NCBI GenBank assembly: GCA_900073065.1
Contig: FJOG01000027.1
Coordinates: 842,693-870,880 of the forward strand
Origin: Phialocephala subalpina
Lineage: Eukaryota; Ascomycota; Leotiomycetes; Helotiales; Mollisiaceae
DNA length: 28,188 nucleotides
Direction of reading: 5' to 3'
Shown: positions 1 to 10,677 of the stretch, piece after piece
Position numbering within the stretch: the stretch's first letter is position 1
Layout of the letters: the number at the start of each line of letters is the position of its first letter
The notes under the pieces: model-generated
The model's input: only the letters and a program-made list of their open reading frames with translations
Told to the model about the DNA's origin: nothing
Database searches by the model: none
Translations under genes and position numbers: made by a program

Positions 1-230
1 AAAAATTTATTTTTATTTTATTTTTAACTTTAAAAAAATATATAAATATTATAAAAATTCTTAATAAACTTTAAATTTCGTAATAAATAATTTATATTAT
101 TTTATTAAATGAAATTTAAAACTCAATATATTATATTAATTACTTATAGTTTTAATTTCTATAAATTTCTATAAATAATTATAATTTAATTAAAGTTTTA
201 AAAAAGTAATAACCTATAAAATTCGAGTAT
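1..230. other. AT-rich RIP-like block, no genes
   Basis: Almost entirely A and T with long A/T runs and no open frame of note. Composition changes abruptly to balanced DNA at about 225-240. The block resembles the much longer AT-rich block at the other end of the window (26563 onward). This is what ascomycete repeat DNA looks like after heavy C-to-T mutation by RIP, though no specific element can be recognised here. Confidence 0.7.
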
Positions 231-389
231 GCATTTGGTGTATCTATGTACTCAGAGTGGATCTCGGTTACGCAACCTGAGACTGGCGATGCGTAGTCCC
301 AAGTCAATCGCAAGTATTTGTCAATTCTGGTAAACAATGAACACCATTGTATTCCGCCTACCTCTCGAAGTTCGTCAGTTACTATGGAG

Positions 390-1620
390 TCAGTACCAGT
401 TGCGGAGTCTAACCTTAGAGGTGGAGTCGGTCAGTTTCCGTCGCAGAATATTATCATCATCAACCTTCATGAAATCCTGGATCCTCCCAAATACACCCTC
501 CCGACTCCTATCCTTCGTAAATATCACGTAATCGTGCACACAATCCTTCCCCTCCAGTACATCAACCTCGACCCCCGCCTTCTTCAAACTTTCCACAAAC
601 CTGACAATCCCATACTTAAAGATCTCAACTTTACCCCACACTACAAATGTCCTCGGAAATCCTTTGAAGTTATATCCTTCCGGAAGCCCCCCTCTCGCCG
701 GTGAAAGCAGCGTATTTCTAAGCTCAGGCCTATTTTCCGTATACTGATACGAAAACATACTCATCATTTCAGCATTCACGTAATCGAGCATTAAGAGTTC
801 GGCATCCGAGTAGAAATTATCGACCAGATCGACAAAAGGCGAACTTAAGATCGCCCTCCTAGGTATTAGCAGCTTATGTCGGTTGAGATAGAGAAAAGTG
901 GTAATAAAGATGCCTTTTCCACTAGAATCGCTTATGATGGAGATGTTCTCCGGTAAGAAGCCGAGGGATTGGAGGCAGAAGAAGGCTGCTACGGCGTCTT
1001 GGACTGCTGCTGGAAATGCTGTTTTCTTCGTGACACATTTGCGGAAGTTGACGCCAAAGACTGGGATTTTAGTGGTACTTGCAACTGCAAATGAGAACGA
1101 AGCCATAAGGGGGTGGCCTTGGACCATTCCTCCGCAGACGAAATACATTACTGCTTTCCTTTCGGCAATGGGTGTCGTGTCCTCGAGGGGAGAAGGCATG
1201 TCACCTATCCATTGCCAGAAACAGGGACATGGTTCCGGCTTCACCTCTTCATGGAGTGCATCTCCAAAGTTTGTCTGGGCAAGCAGGTATGACGACCAGG
1301 GATGTGTGCTTGTTGGGCCTCAGTTTGGGAATCTGTTGTCGGGTTTCATCAGATAGGACATTTTTCACTGGTCTCGTTGCTGGATTGAGAGCCCAGATTC
1401 CATATGCGGCCAGCAAGCGTAGACATCGTTGTCCAAAAGTCCAGCTTGGCCGTCCATAATGAGACGTACCGAGGATTTTGTCGAGAGCAATGAGGGTTCG
1501 TTGAAGTGAGAAAAGGAAAAGAGACTGAGAAGTCCGGAGGAGCCGAATTAGGTGCTCGTAGCCTGGCGATTTAGATTGCCATGATCGCACTTACTCTATA
1601 AAATCATATGGTGCCTTCAT
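390..1620 (-). pseudogene. Alpha/beta hydrolase (hormone-sensitive-lipase / steryl acetyl hydrolase-like), frameshifted and motif-degraded
   Basis: Two overlapping minus frames together cover a fungal alpha/beta-hydrolase-3-like protein. The N-terminal part runs from about 1590 to 1300. The rest runs from about 1330 to 390 and reads HPWSSYLLAQTNFGD before the conserved KPEPCPCFWQW segment. The switch near 1320-1330 leaves no room for an intron, so it is a one-base frameshift or a sequence error. The 390-1244 frame has only a GTG as first start. An ATG at 1620 opens nine codons (MKAPYDFIE) that end in TAA inside a GTAAGT donor-like sequence, and no clean acceptor phase was found. The family motifs are eroded: the oxyanion HGG appears as CGG (FVCGGMVQGHP), the nucleophile GDSAGG as SDSSGK, and the histidine region is VHDY. 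Family members hydrolyse ester bonds of small lipophilic substrates. This copy is probably inactive, although sequencing error cannot be excluded. Confidence 0.65.
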
Positions 1621-2052
1621 ATTGATCAGTCGTTGAATGTGTTTTTGGGGGAAGAGCATGCGAGCTGAGGATGTATGATGCTGATATGTGCACGCCCTAC
1701 GTGTGATAAGGGTTATCCAGCACGTGACATCACGTTTTCTTTGTCAGCTAGTTCGAAGCTCCTTCATAAGAGGAGTTCTCACGTAGATTTAGAAGAATCA
1801 ACTCCGTTTACACCCTTCAAAATCACATACGAAGATAGTTGCACTCGGAGAAGCCGGTAAGTACCTAGCAAAATAGAAGGCATGTTTGGTATAGCAAAAT
1901 GACGGGCGATCAAAGAAGTTTTGAGGTATTCCAAGACCTGTTTCGAGGCAATTGCCGTTGCATGTACTCTCCTGCTGATATTCTTAGAGACGGTTGCGAG
2001 AGAAGCTTAAGTGAGAGATCGCGCTAGTAAAGACGCGAGTGGTTCGTTATGA
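1621..2052. other. Intergenic, no gene seen
   Basis: No convincing reading frame on either strand. One 61-codon plus frame at 1675-1860 has no recognisable content. The lost N-terminal part of the GH6 remnant downstream should have been here but cannot be recognised. Confidence 0.5.
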
Positions 2053-2991
2053 CATCGCGTCGCCGAAGCACGAAAGGAGCAACGAAGGGCTTGGAGAAAG
2101 CAGATTGTTGAGCTGGTTCTGTACAATCTGCCTGATCGGGATTACCTGGCCGGCGAAACATCTGGAGAATTCGGTCTCGACGACAATGGACTAGAGCTGT
2201 ACAAACATTCGTTCGTTGATCCCTACGCCGCTGCTCTCAAAGCTGCCAAGGACTTGTGTTTCGCTGTCATTCTCGAGCCCGACAGTCTGGGGAACGTCAT
2301 TACGAACCAAAATGTTCCACTTTGCGCAGATGCATCTTCTGGTTATGAAGAAGGAATCGCGTACGCAATTGCACAACTTCAATCTCCCCACATTGCGCTG
2401 CACATTGACGCTGCGCATGGTGGATGGCTGGGCTGGGATGGAAGTCTACCTCTGGGTAAGCACATTTCAATTCGGTCAAAAATTTCCAAATGCTAACGAA
2501 GATCTCAGCTGCTGCTGAGTTCGCAAAAGTCGTGACTCTAGCATCAAATTTCACCAAAAATGCGACAATCAGAGGCTTCTCAACAGACGTCTCAAACTAC
2601 AACCCTTACATTGCCAACCCCCGAGCGAATTACACACAATATTCCAATTCGTATGACGAGCTCGACTACGCAACCAGCCTCGCACCCTATCTCACCAATG
2701 CATCCAACGCATTTCATCATCGATCAAGGACGGAGTGGCCTCCAGAATACCCGCGGTACTTGGGGAGATTGGTGCAACGTGGACGCAGGAATGGGGATTA
2801 GACCAACGACAAAGACAAACAGTACGTTGATCGATAGCATTGTTTGGGTGAAGCCAAGTGGAGAGTCGGACGGTGTTTGTGGCCCGACGATTGATGGGGT
2901 GGAAGCACCAGGTGCGGGGTTGTGGTGGGAGGCGTATGTGGAGAATTTGGTGAAGAAAGCTGATCCGCCGCTGCCTCCTATTAGCTCTTGA
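2053..2991 (+). pseudogene. GH6 cellobiohydrolase/endoglucanase remnant, N-terminus missing and frameshifted
   Basis: The frame opens after a TGA at 2050-2052 and soon reads QIVELVLYNLPDRD, the GH6 segment carrying the catalytic acid. It continues with LEPDSLGN, HIDAAHGGWLGW and, after a clear intron at 2456-2508 (GTAAGC donor, GCTAAC branch, CTCAG acceptor, phases closing), FSTDVSNYNPY. Near 2700-2710 the frame must shift to reach HFIIDQGRSG, WGDWCNV, IVWVKPSGESDG and the stop at 2991. GH6 enzymes release cellobiose or cut cellulose internally, and they are secreted. This copy has no signal peptide, no start codon and lacks roughly the first third of the catalytic domain. The usual Cys of the DRDC motif is Tyr. 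The remaining half is well conserved, so the loss seems fairly recent. A short assembly error could explain the frameshift but not the missing N-terminus. Confidence 0.85.
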
Positions 2992-3473
2992 ATATTGCTT
3001 TGCCACTTCTTTTTCCTTTAGGGGAACTAGAAGCGTAAAGAGAGCAGAGTCATTTATAATCCAGAAATTAGAGAATGAAATTCTTTCTCCAAGTTTACGC
3101 GCGCTAAATTGCGTTATTACTTTCATATCTTTCAAGGAAAGACTTTGCAAGGAATGTTCTTTAAAGTGTATATATAAGCTGTAGCCATTTTTACATGGAA
3201 AGTTCCATCGAGGAAGACCTTCCTACAAAGCATATTATTGCTAAACGTGCTCTTTTGCCCAGTGAGAATATATAAGCCCTTATCGCATTCTTTTTGCCCG
3301 TAGCCCATGTTTCACCGAGCGCCACTTTCAATCATGGCAGCTTCCCAACCGCCACCACTTGTGTCGCCGTCCGAAGCATTCATTTCGGTGCTTCCTATCC
3401 CTGAAGCTACTTCACAATTTACTGCCCGCCTCGTTAAAGCTTCAATGAGGGCATTGATGGCGAAGGCAACGGA
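2992..3473. other. Intergenic between GH6 remnant and the 209-aa gene
   Basis: This holds the 3' side of the GH6 remnant and the downstream side of the minus gene at 3474-4299. TATATAAG-like strings occur near 3168 and 3268. A plus ORF starting at 3307 runs antisense through the 3' exon of the minus gene and is not supported as a gene. Confidence 0.4.
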
Positions 3474-4299
3474 TCAATTGATAGAAGGCGAGGGAATCGA
3501 AGGCTTGGGAATCGAAGGCGGAATCGAAGGCGTACGAATTGGAGTAGCCAAACGAAGTGCCGGAGGAGGAGGAAGCAAAGATCTAGGTAATTCAGAGACC
3601 GAAGGGACATTCATTGATAGCATAGCTTGTCCGTCTCCCGGATCACGCCCATCAGCCCCCAGTGAAGGTAGGTCTGAGCGCGATGTAACGGGGTCAGGAG
3701 TGTATGCACCGCCTCCAAATCCTCCCCTACTCGCCTTTCCCTTGTACTGATTGCCGGTCTGAGGAGCGTTGCTCCATGCATTTCGGAACTTTGGATCGTC
3801 GGGGTTTTGTCTGTGGCCGTGAATTCCGAGATCTTGAGCATCGGACCGATTGCGCCAATTTTTTTGCATTTGAGCCTGACGCTCTCCGAACTTCTTGCTT
3901 GACTTATGCTTGACGCGTTTGACACGTTTCTAAACACTGTATCAGCATCGTAGAACGTTTGAAGATCATGATCAGCACAGATAACTGTTGGATAGACTTA
4001 CCTTGGCGGGTTGACGATCATCTTCCTCCTCTTCCTCTTCCCTCTCTTCCTCCTCCTCCTCCCGTTGTACATACTGAGGCTGGGCGAAGGTGAGCTTTAA
4101 ATTCCAAACTAAAATTGTCCAGATCGAAAACATGGGAAGAGGGATTCTTACGAACAGCTCCTGGGGGAGCTTCCTGTTATTATTTCCCTGACACGCTGTT
4201 AGCAGATGATAAAAACCGAGCTGTGATGATTTTGCTTACCTTGCCACCGTTGCCGCCGCCGCCGCCGCCGGAGCCAGCACTCGTGAATATCGTCGCCAT
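3474..4299 (-). CDS. Conserved-looking hypothetical protein, 209 aa, four exons
   Basis: Reconstructed as exons 4299-4240, 4187-4152, 4079-4002 and 3929-3474. The introns are 52, 72 and 72 bp with GTAAGC, GTAAGA and GTAAGT donors and CAG, CAG and TAG acceptors. All three sit at phase 0, which supports the model. The start is ATG at 4299. Residues 1-20 contain a Gly6 run. Exon 3 (residues 33-58) is almost entirely Glu/Asp/Arg. Residues 59-80 are a Lys/Arg-rich stretch beginning KRVKRVKHKSSKKFGE, a plausible nuclear localisation signal. Residues 83-130 (NWRNRSDAQDLGIHGHRQNP and onward) look like the most constrained part. The tail is Pro/Ser-rich, with PSIP-type repeats encoded by a 12-bp repeat. 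I recognise no family. The charge pattern would suit a nuclear or nucleolar protein, which is inference only. Confidence 0.72.
3493..3531. repeat. Short tandem repeat coding for PSIP repeats
   Basis: The 12-base unit GGAATCGAAGGC occurs at 3493-3504, 3508-3519 and 3520-3531. It lies in the last codons of the minus gene, where it gives the repeated Pro-Ser-Ile-Pro tail. This is a likely site of length variation. Confidence 0.7.
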
Positions 4300-4302
4300 C
4301 GT

Positions 4303-4507
4303 CTATATGTAATCAGTATGTTGTGGATTGAACGGTGAAGCTTCAAGAACGCGCTGAGATGGTGGAAGAGGGAGGAAGAGGGGTAGATTGGAAGGAGGGG
4401 TAGATCGGGAGAGCGACCGACGCGCGGGCTCCAGCCAGGTTGTTGACACGAGCTGCGGAGGGGATTTGGAAATGGGAAAAGGCAATGGATACAGGGAGAA
4501 TACTTAC
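4303..4507 (-). other. Candidate 5'-UTR intron of the 209-aa gene
   Basis: A strong GTAAGT donor on the minus strand (ACTTAC at 4502-4507) lies in a CT-rich leader. An ACTGATTAC branch-like sequence and a TAG acceptor at 4303-4304 lie just before the start ATG at 4299. This would remove 205 bp of leader. No coding exon is apparent further upstream, so if real the intron lies in the untranslated leader. Confidence 0.35.
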
Positions 4508-5539
4508 AATCTTGGTAGAATTCGAGATCTGATTGAAGAAAGAGGGAAAAGAAGAACTCGAGGTGATAGCGTCGATGATGCTTGAGGAGAAAGAAGAACT
4601 TCAAAACAAAAATCGTTGAAGCCGATATCGTGGGCAGCCTGGACTAAAAGGGTTTAGCGTGGAAATTAGCTCAAGCTGAACATGGGTCAACACCTCACGA
4701 TTTTGTCTGCATAATTACTTACAGCTCTATTGAACTACCCTCATCATGGAAAGAAACGTTTTCATATTTCCTCAAGAAGTTTGCATTTCCAATTTCCAAT
4801 TTTCGACCATCTTTGTGGCTTTCGAGGACGTAGGTGGCGAGGACGTAGGTGAGGAGGCCAGCGTGGAAAAACATCCTGCCTCCCCCAAATTCCTTTGGCG
4901 ACAATGCTGCAAAGCCTGGCAATGATGATCAGACAGGCTATTGACCCTTAAGTGCCATTCGGAATATTTCGAAAACACCATCTACGATCTTTCCAAGCCT
5001 TCCCAGCTTGGCTTTCGGTGCCGAGGGGAGCTTGGTCGAGATTTGAAGCAACTAGCAGTTGCATGCTTTTACTGGTACGTCTCAAGGCAATGGGATGTGC
5101 GGCACTAGAAGTGGAAAGAGACTCTGACAAGACTATAGATCATTCAGCGCAGTTTTGAACTATTCTTATCTACGTCCCGAGGCTTCGAACATAGCCTGCC
5201 TACCATCAAGAAGCCTTCGACGAAAGGCTGGACATGTTTGGGAACAGCCCGGCCTCGCGTGGGGGTTCTTTGTATCTGCAATGGCGGTATATGATTGGCA
5301 GGGAGGTTTAATTGGCATCGAGTGGTGGGAAATATGGAGGCACTCCTTCGCTGTCGAGAGATCTTGATACAAAGCTGGACAGGATACTACCAGTTCGGCT
5401 GCTTGAGCCATGGCAGAACCTAAATTGAACAACGTCAATCACGTCTTACCTGCTGCACTGAATGGAAGGTTTGGGACATTTGCGCATCAAAAGTGAGACA
5501 TTATCATTAGTGGATCATCTACCCATCAGCCACATCACT
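4508..5539. other. Intergenic, no gene seen
   Basis: Several frames of 60-90 codons overlap on both strands at 4719-5438, but none shows family motifs, coherent codon use or splice structure. A 15-bp direct repeat (CGAGGACGTAGGTGG-like) occurs twice at 4823-4851. The stretch probably holds the promoter of the 209-aa gene and the 3' region of the pectinase gene. Confidence 0.45.
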
Positions 5540-8500
5540 CTACAACATATACTCCTCATCAACCCACCACTCATCCGTCCACGCATCCCCAAGCACCGTC
5601 TCAATTGCCACAGGTTCCGTGAGCTGTTCACTAAAGGTAGCTCTTGGTCCCTCTTCCAAAATACTTCCTGCACCATAATTATCGTACTCCGCAAACGTCA
5701 CATTCTCAATGTTCGTTGTTCCATTGACAGCAGTGCTCCAAGGACGCCATCCAGCGGGTGCAATGACATCGCTTAGGTCTGTGTCTTGGAAGACAACTCG
5801 AGCGAAGGAACTATGTATTGTGAGCATGTTGATGAAATCGGGGAAATGAAGGACTTACTTCCAAGGTCGACCAAGGTAATTGGTTCCAGCGGCAATGCTG
5901 CTGTTGATACCAGCTACCGTTGAATTGTTAATCACATACCAGGAAGGGTTGGTTGCATCTGCCCTTCCAGATGCCGTTATACAGCCTGTAGCAATAGTTC
6001 GAATGTCAACCTGATCCAGCCAAGCTGTGGCGGTCTGTCCAAAGATGAAGTCGATAGCTCCAACGATCAAGCTCTTGGAGTAAAGTTGATTTCCAGTATT
6101 TGCGAGAAGGGTGTCCTGATATCCCCAGAGCTGCATCCCGTAGTAACCTTGATTGCCTGTGTGCGCCGACAAAGCCAAGTTCTGGCCGTTGGTGCTGACG
6201 TGCCCAAAGGTATTGGCGATGTTCAGGTTGTAGAACTTTGTATTCGGGTTCCATTGTCTGACTGTAGCTGTCAAGTCATCGCTCGTGGTGTTGAGAAGGG
6301 CAAGGTTGTATGTTATTGTTGCAGTGTTTCCCTCGTATGAACTTCCATCAAGTGTATAGCCTTGAACGGTGAGGTTTGATTTGAGAGCTGGGATGTAGAC
6401 TTGCTCCATGTAGGTTCCAGGGTAAATGAAGAGATTTTGAGGCGTCGTCGAGGTGTGTGATAAGGCATTCACGGCCGCTTGAACTGTGAGGTAAGAGCCA
6501 GATGCTGCTCCAGTAGCATCAACAACGACAGCACCTGCTGCAGGGGATGTGCGTGCGTAGGGAGTTGTGGAGGTAGATGAAGGAGCACTTGAGGAAGTCG
6601 TCGTACTGCTCGAAGAAGTTTGGACAGTCGTTGAAGATACCGTGCTTGAAGGTGCTGAGCTTGATGTGGAAGTTCCGGTTGATCCAGGACATCCAGAGGG
6701 AGGATAATTACAGCTGCTAGCAACAGTTCCTCCAACAACACTCACATCCGTGAAGGTGAAGTCGCTACAACTTCCTGCTCCACACAAGATGTAATAATCT
6801 TCGGCTGAGGCGAGTGCGGTACCAGTCAAATTCACGATGTTGACATCGGTAATGATGACTCCATTGCTTGGAATGCCTGTTGGCCCACCATTAAGGTAGT
6901 CTTGTTGGATATCAATTCCGTAGATCGAAATGCCACTGACTGCGATGTTGGAGTAAGTGATGTTGGAGATGAAGCCTGTGGTGTTGTAATTCGATTTGAT
7001 GCGAGCTCCATTTTGAGAATTGGTGATGGTGCTGTCCGTGAAGCTTCATCTTGGGTCAGTGAAAGCTCATTGAGGACGGGGACAATCAATCTTACAGGAT
7101 GTTCGTGACATTATTATTACTTTTCCCGCCCACAGACCCAATTGACAAGCCATGACCGCCAGCGCAGTACATGTTTTCCACAATGATATTGTTTCCACTT
7201 GTGATGGCTACGCAATCATCTTGATTATTGACCGTGCTAGATGAGAGAACCATGTTGCTCGTGGTTGATATGTCAAATCCGTCCGTATTGTGTGCAGCAG
7301 CAAGACCGCCACTGATCGCATTGGGAGCATTTCCAGCTGAGTTATTGAGTTGAATGTTGGTGATTAAAAGATTGCTGCAACTCGAAATGCTAAAGCAGTG
7401 AACAGGATAGTTCTGGATGTAGAGATCCTTGATGACCGAGTTCGCCGTCATCTTGTTGACAACAATGAAGTGGTCTGGCCTATGAAGGTCAGTTTCTGAA
7501 ATATGATTCGGCTTCTCGATGTCCAAGTTTTGCATGCACTTTCGTGTTCGCTCTTTCCTTCAGCATTCGCTTCATCGTTGCATCTCGCCAGTCTGGAACC
7601 TTCCAGGCAAGGCTGTCCGAATGAAAAGAGCCTGCAAAAGAGAAGGGGGGGACTTACTTCGGCACCCCACCATTTGAGCCTTGTCCATCCCAGTATGCCT
7701 GTCCATTTCCATCCAAGATTGAGCCCGGAGCACCTTGAATCGTGACGCCAGCACCCCCGACTGTGATGGGATTAAACGTGGAAGAATTAGTAAATGCAAA
7801 AGTCGTTGTTCCAGCAAAAGTGACCACAGAGCCAGCCTTCAAGCTTGCCAAGTTTATGCTACTGTTGGTAGGGACGCTAATGTCTTGAAGTGTGATTTGC
7901 GTGCATGCTGCAACGGCTGGGGCGATCTGAGAATAGGCTGTGCATGTGCAAGGAGTAGAGACGGTAGTTGAAGAGCTGCTGATGGTACTCGAGATGGTAG
8001 CTAACAGCAGGTCAGCCAGCAATCGTTCTTGGATGATCAGGCAAACTTACTTGATGTGCTCGGGACGCTTGATGTGGATGACACGGCTAGAAACACGTCA
8101 ATAAATGTCTTCAGCTGTAGAATATGACGACCAAGAAACGTACAAGTGCTTGAGCTATTCGAGTAGCTGGATTGAGAGTCTGAAGATGTTGTTGTAGTAG
8201 AGCATCCTCCCAGCGAGGTGAAAGTGACGAAGTCTGTGATCAGAATTGTGCTGTAGTCGATGATCGTTGTTGAAATCGGAATTTGAGACGTTGAGGTCAC
8301 AGTGGATGCCGGGAGTGTGACTGTCCGTGTAGCGACTGCAGTTTGTGTGATGGTTTGAGTTGAAACTACGGTGCTGTATGAGATGGAGGTCGACCGAGAT
8401 GTGAAAGTCGATATCGAAAGGACAGTTGTTGGGGTGGCCACACATTTGGAGCTTGCTAGGAATATTGAGCAGCTTCTCAGATGATTCTGGGGAACGGAGT

Positions 8501-8764
8501 GGAAGACATACTGCTAGAGGTGGAGCTCGACTTTGATGTGGTTGAAGTGATGCATGAACAAGCACTCGAAATGCTCGCTGGATGATTTTCCCATGGGATC
8601 ATGAAACTTGGAAGTTGCAAACCCTGTATTTCCTTGTACAGGATACAGTATGCGGTTGCAACAGCTCCATATTCCTGAAAAATCTGTTGACAAGAGTCAT
8701 TGATACATTGAGTAGCCAGCGAGAGACCAGCAAACAAAACAAGATATACGAATGAGCACCGCAT
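5540..8764 (-). CDS. Secreted bifunctional pectinase: GH28 endopolygalacturonase fused to CE8 pectin methylesterase, 927 aa, seven exons
   Basis: Exons are 8764-8512, 8455-8144, 8086-8051, 8000-7658, 7479-7096, 7043-5859 and 5810-5540. The introns are 56, 57, 50, 178, 52 and 48 bp, all GT-AG, and every phase closes. Residues 1-18 are a signal peptide. Residues 19-71 hold a small Cys module (C20, C25, C40, C69, C71), followed by a Ser/Thr-rich linker to about 215. GH28 spans about 215-560 with NTDGFD (D381), QDD (D402/D403), GGHG (H424) and RIK (R457/K459); these spacings equal those of Aspergillus niger polygalacturonase II. A Ser/Thr linker (about 563-605) leads to CE8 with QDTL (D753), AIDFIFG (D774) and LGRPW (R835, W837), the full pectinesterase active site. 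The CE8 part would remove methyl esters from homogalacturonan and the GH28 part would cut the freed chain, both outside the cell. ATG 8764 is preferred: the frame upstream offers only TTG, and a TATA box lies 72 bp upstream. Confidence 0.92.
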
Positions 8765-8835
8765 TTTTGAGATTGAAGAGTCAGACAAGGTGAGAGACGA
8801 TCTTCTGCCGTTCGAGCAACGCCAAGAGCTGGAGG

Positions 8836-8843
8836 TATATATA
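8836..8843 (-). promoter_or_regulatory. TATA box of the pectinase gene
   Basis: TATATATA lies 72 bp upstream of the start ATG at 8764, a normal distance for an inducible fungal gene. No other operator was identified. Confidence 0.5.
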
Positions 8844-9989
8844 GATTACCGAACGCTTGGAGAGGATAGATCCAAGCTCGATGCACCTGCCCTCCGGAAA
8901 AACTTCTGTTTCTGTCGCCGGCGAGCCGTTCTCTCGGGATTTCTGGCCATGTGGCTAACGAGGGTCGTGATGGGGTTTGCAAACTAGAGGCTCAAACGGA
9001 GCTTAACGTCTACAGCTGTACGGTGGAGGCGCTGCGCAGAAGGGTTAGATGTGACGGGGTTAATTTGAGAACTCCAGAAGCTTTCCCTTTTGGTATATTT
9101 GAACCTTGCTCTTGCATGTCTTTGCCCTGAGTCCCCTGACACTAATGCAGGCGCTGAACCAGTGGGGAGCTTGGGGTATGAATACCCCCGTACATTGATG
9201 CGGGGGGCGGGATGCGGGGGTGATGCCAAGATTTATCCACCAGTCACATTCCGACCCTGCACCACCAAGACCAGATGAAAATCAATGTCGTGAAGGACCA
9301 ATAGTTCCGTCACTTGAGAGAAACAGTGAAATCTAGAACTGCGAATGCAAAAGCTAGACTCTAGAGGGATATTTTTCTGTGCAGTCCCGAGTCTCTGAAG
9401 CACACTGATACACTACAGTAGGTCCGTACCCTAGGTGCGGAAAAATCCTGTTTACTGCTGGGCCGGATCCATGTGCCCAGTTTTAGGTCTCTCGGTATGG
9501 GGAACGTTCACGCAGGCCTTGAGACTTGGGCCGTGGACTAGTGACAGAACCAAATTCTTGTTCAATTTCTTCGACTCGACAACCGAAATGAGTGATTTAT
9601 AGCTCCACTAGAGAGTCCAAAAGAGTTTGATATCAATGCAGCATTCAATACCCCCAGACATGGCTCGCGGAAAGCTAGGTGTGGAAGTAAGTAAAGAAAT
9701 ATTATGGCACCATTCTCTAGCTGCAAATCGCAGCCTGTATCCTGCTGGCTTTGAGGGACTGAGGAAAACAGACTGAAGGGCTTCTAGAAGCTGGTATCCA
9801 CTTGAATGAGCTTCATTGATATCTCCCTCCATGGCATATGATTGCTGCTATCCCGCAGGCCAGACATGCATTGAAAAGCCTCAAAGGCCTTCACTGAAAG
9901 CCACAAGACCTCCCATCACTATTTGTCCACATGACTGCACTCAATATGTATCCAGCCTCCATGGCTTGACTGCTCAGCAGATATGGCTA

Positions 9990-10677
9990 GCACCTCCCAA
10001 TTACTGTCTGCGAATGGAGGCCCTGCTCAACAGACAGCTCCGATCGAGAGCCCATCTACAGAGCACTGGTCGGCTGTCCGGGCCCCAAGCGCAACCGAAG
10101 GCGTTCCGCAGTTCATTTCGCGCATCCTCAATACGTTCTAAAGACATATCTCGATTATGCCGCAAAACGCCTCGAGAAAGGATTCGTTTTGGGTGACGAG
10201 GAGAGACTCCATCCCATCAACCACGTCAAAGCTACTTCTCGATTCAGACCTCCCAAGTCGGCACGAGCGATACCAATTGTGTATGGGGATATGTCAATCG
10301 TAGAGTAGAGTATGTTCGCTTTTCCTGCGTGATGTTGATTTTTCTAACGATGGTAGCGGATTTCAAGGGCTACGACCAGTGAAAATCGTGCAAGAAATCC
10401 CAGATGATTGGTGTGCCAGGAGGTAATGGTAGATGGTGTCAACCGTTGGGAGTTGTTTCTGCGCAAACCGGGAGCCGACTTCGTCGAAACAGAGGATCCA
10501 ATACAACTGCGGGGCCCAACACCGGTGGGGAAGAATGAAATCTACATTGTAACCCGCGAGACACGTCACGCCAAGGACGGTCGAGACTGTCTGATAAGCA
10601 TTAGGAAGTGGAACTTGAAAGGCTCGCTCGTTTCTGGATCGATGGATGGGCCTGGTGAAGCGTCAAGTCAGGCATGA
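9990..10677 (+). pseudogene. Possible remnant of an unidentified gene
   Basis: A plus frame open from 9990 to a TAG near 10308 has natural-looking codon use, including TYLDYAAKRLEKGFVLGDEE and PPKSARAIPIVYGDMSIV. It has no clear start. A candidate intron follows (GTATGT donor, TTCTAACG branch, GGTAG acceptor at about 10310-10356). A second segment reads GFQGLRPVKIVQEIPDDW in another phase. A third frame at 10408-10677 contains NRWELFLRKPGADFVETED and ends at TGA. The three segments do not join into one uninterrupted protein under the splice sites I tried, so this is either a broken gene or a gene whose exons I have not resolved. I recognise no family. Confidence 0.3.

Noticed and set aside
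390..1244. Treating the 284-codon hydrolase frame as a complete gene
   Set aside because: Its first codon is GTG, and the same frame continues upstream with conserved family sequence until it meets the frameshift.
3307..3750. Plus-strand ORF of 147 codons preceded by a TATATAAG string
   Set aside because: It overlaps, in antisense, the 3' exon of the four-exon minus gene, whose splice phases and composition are much better supported. The IEG repeats are only the reverse reading of the PSIP repeat.
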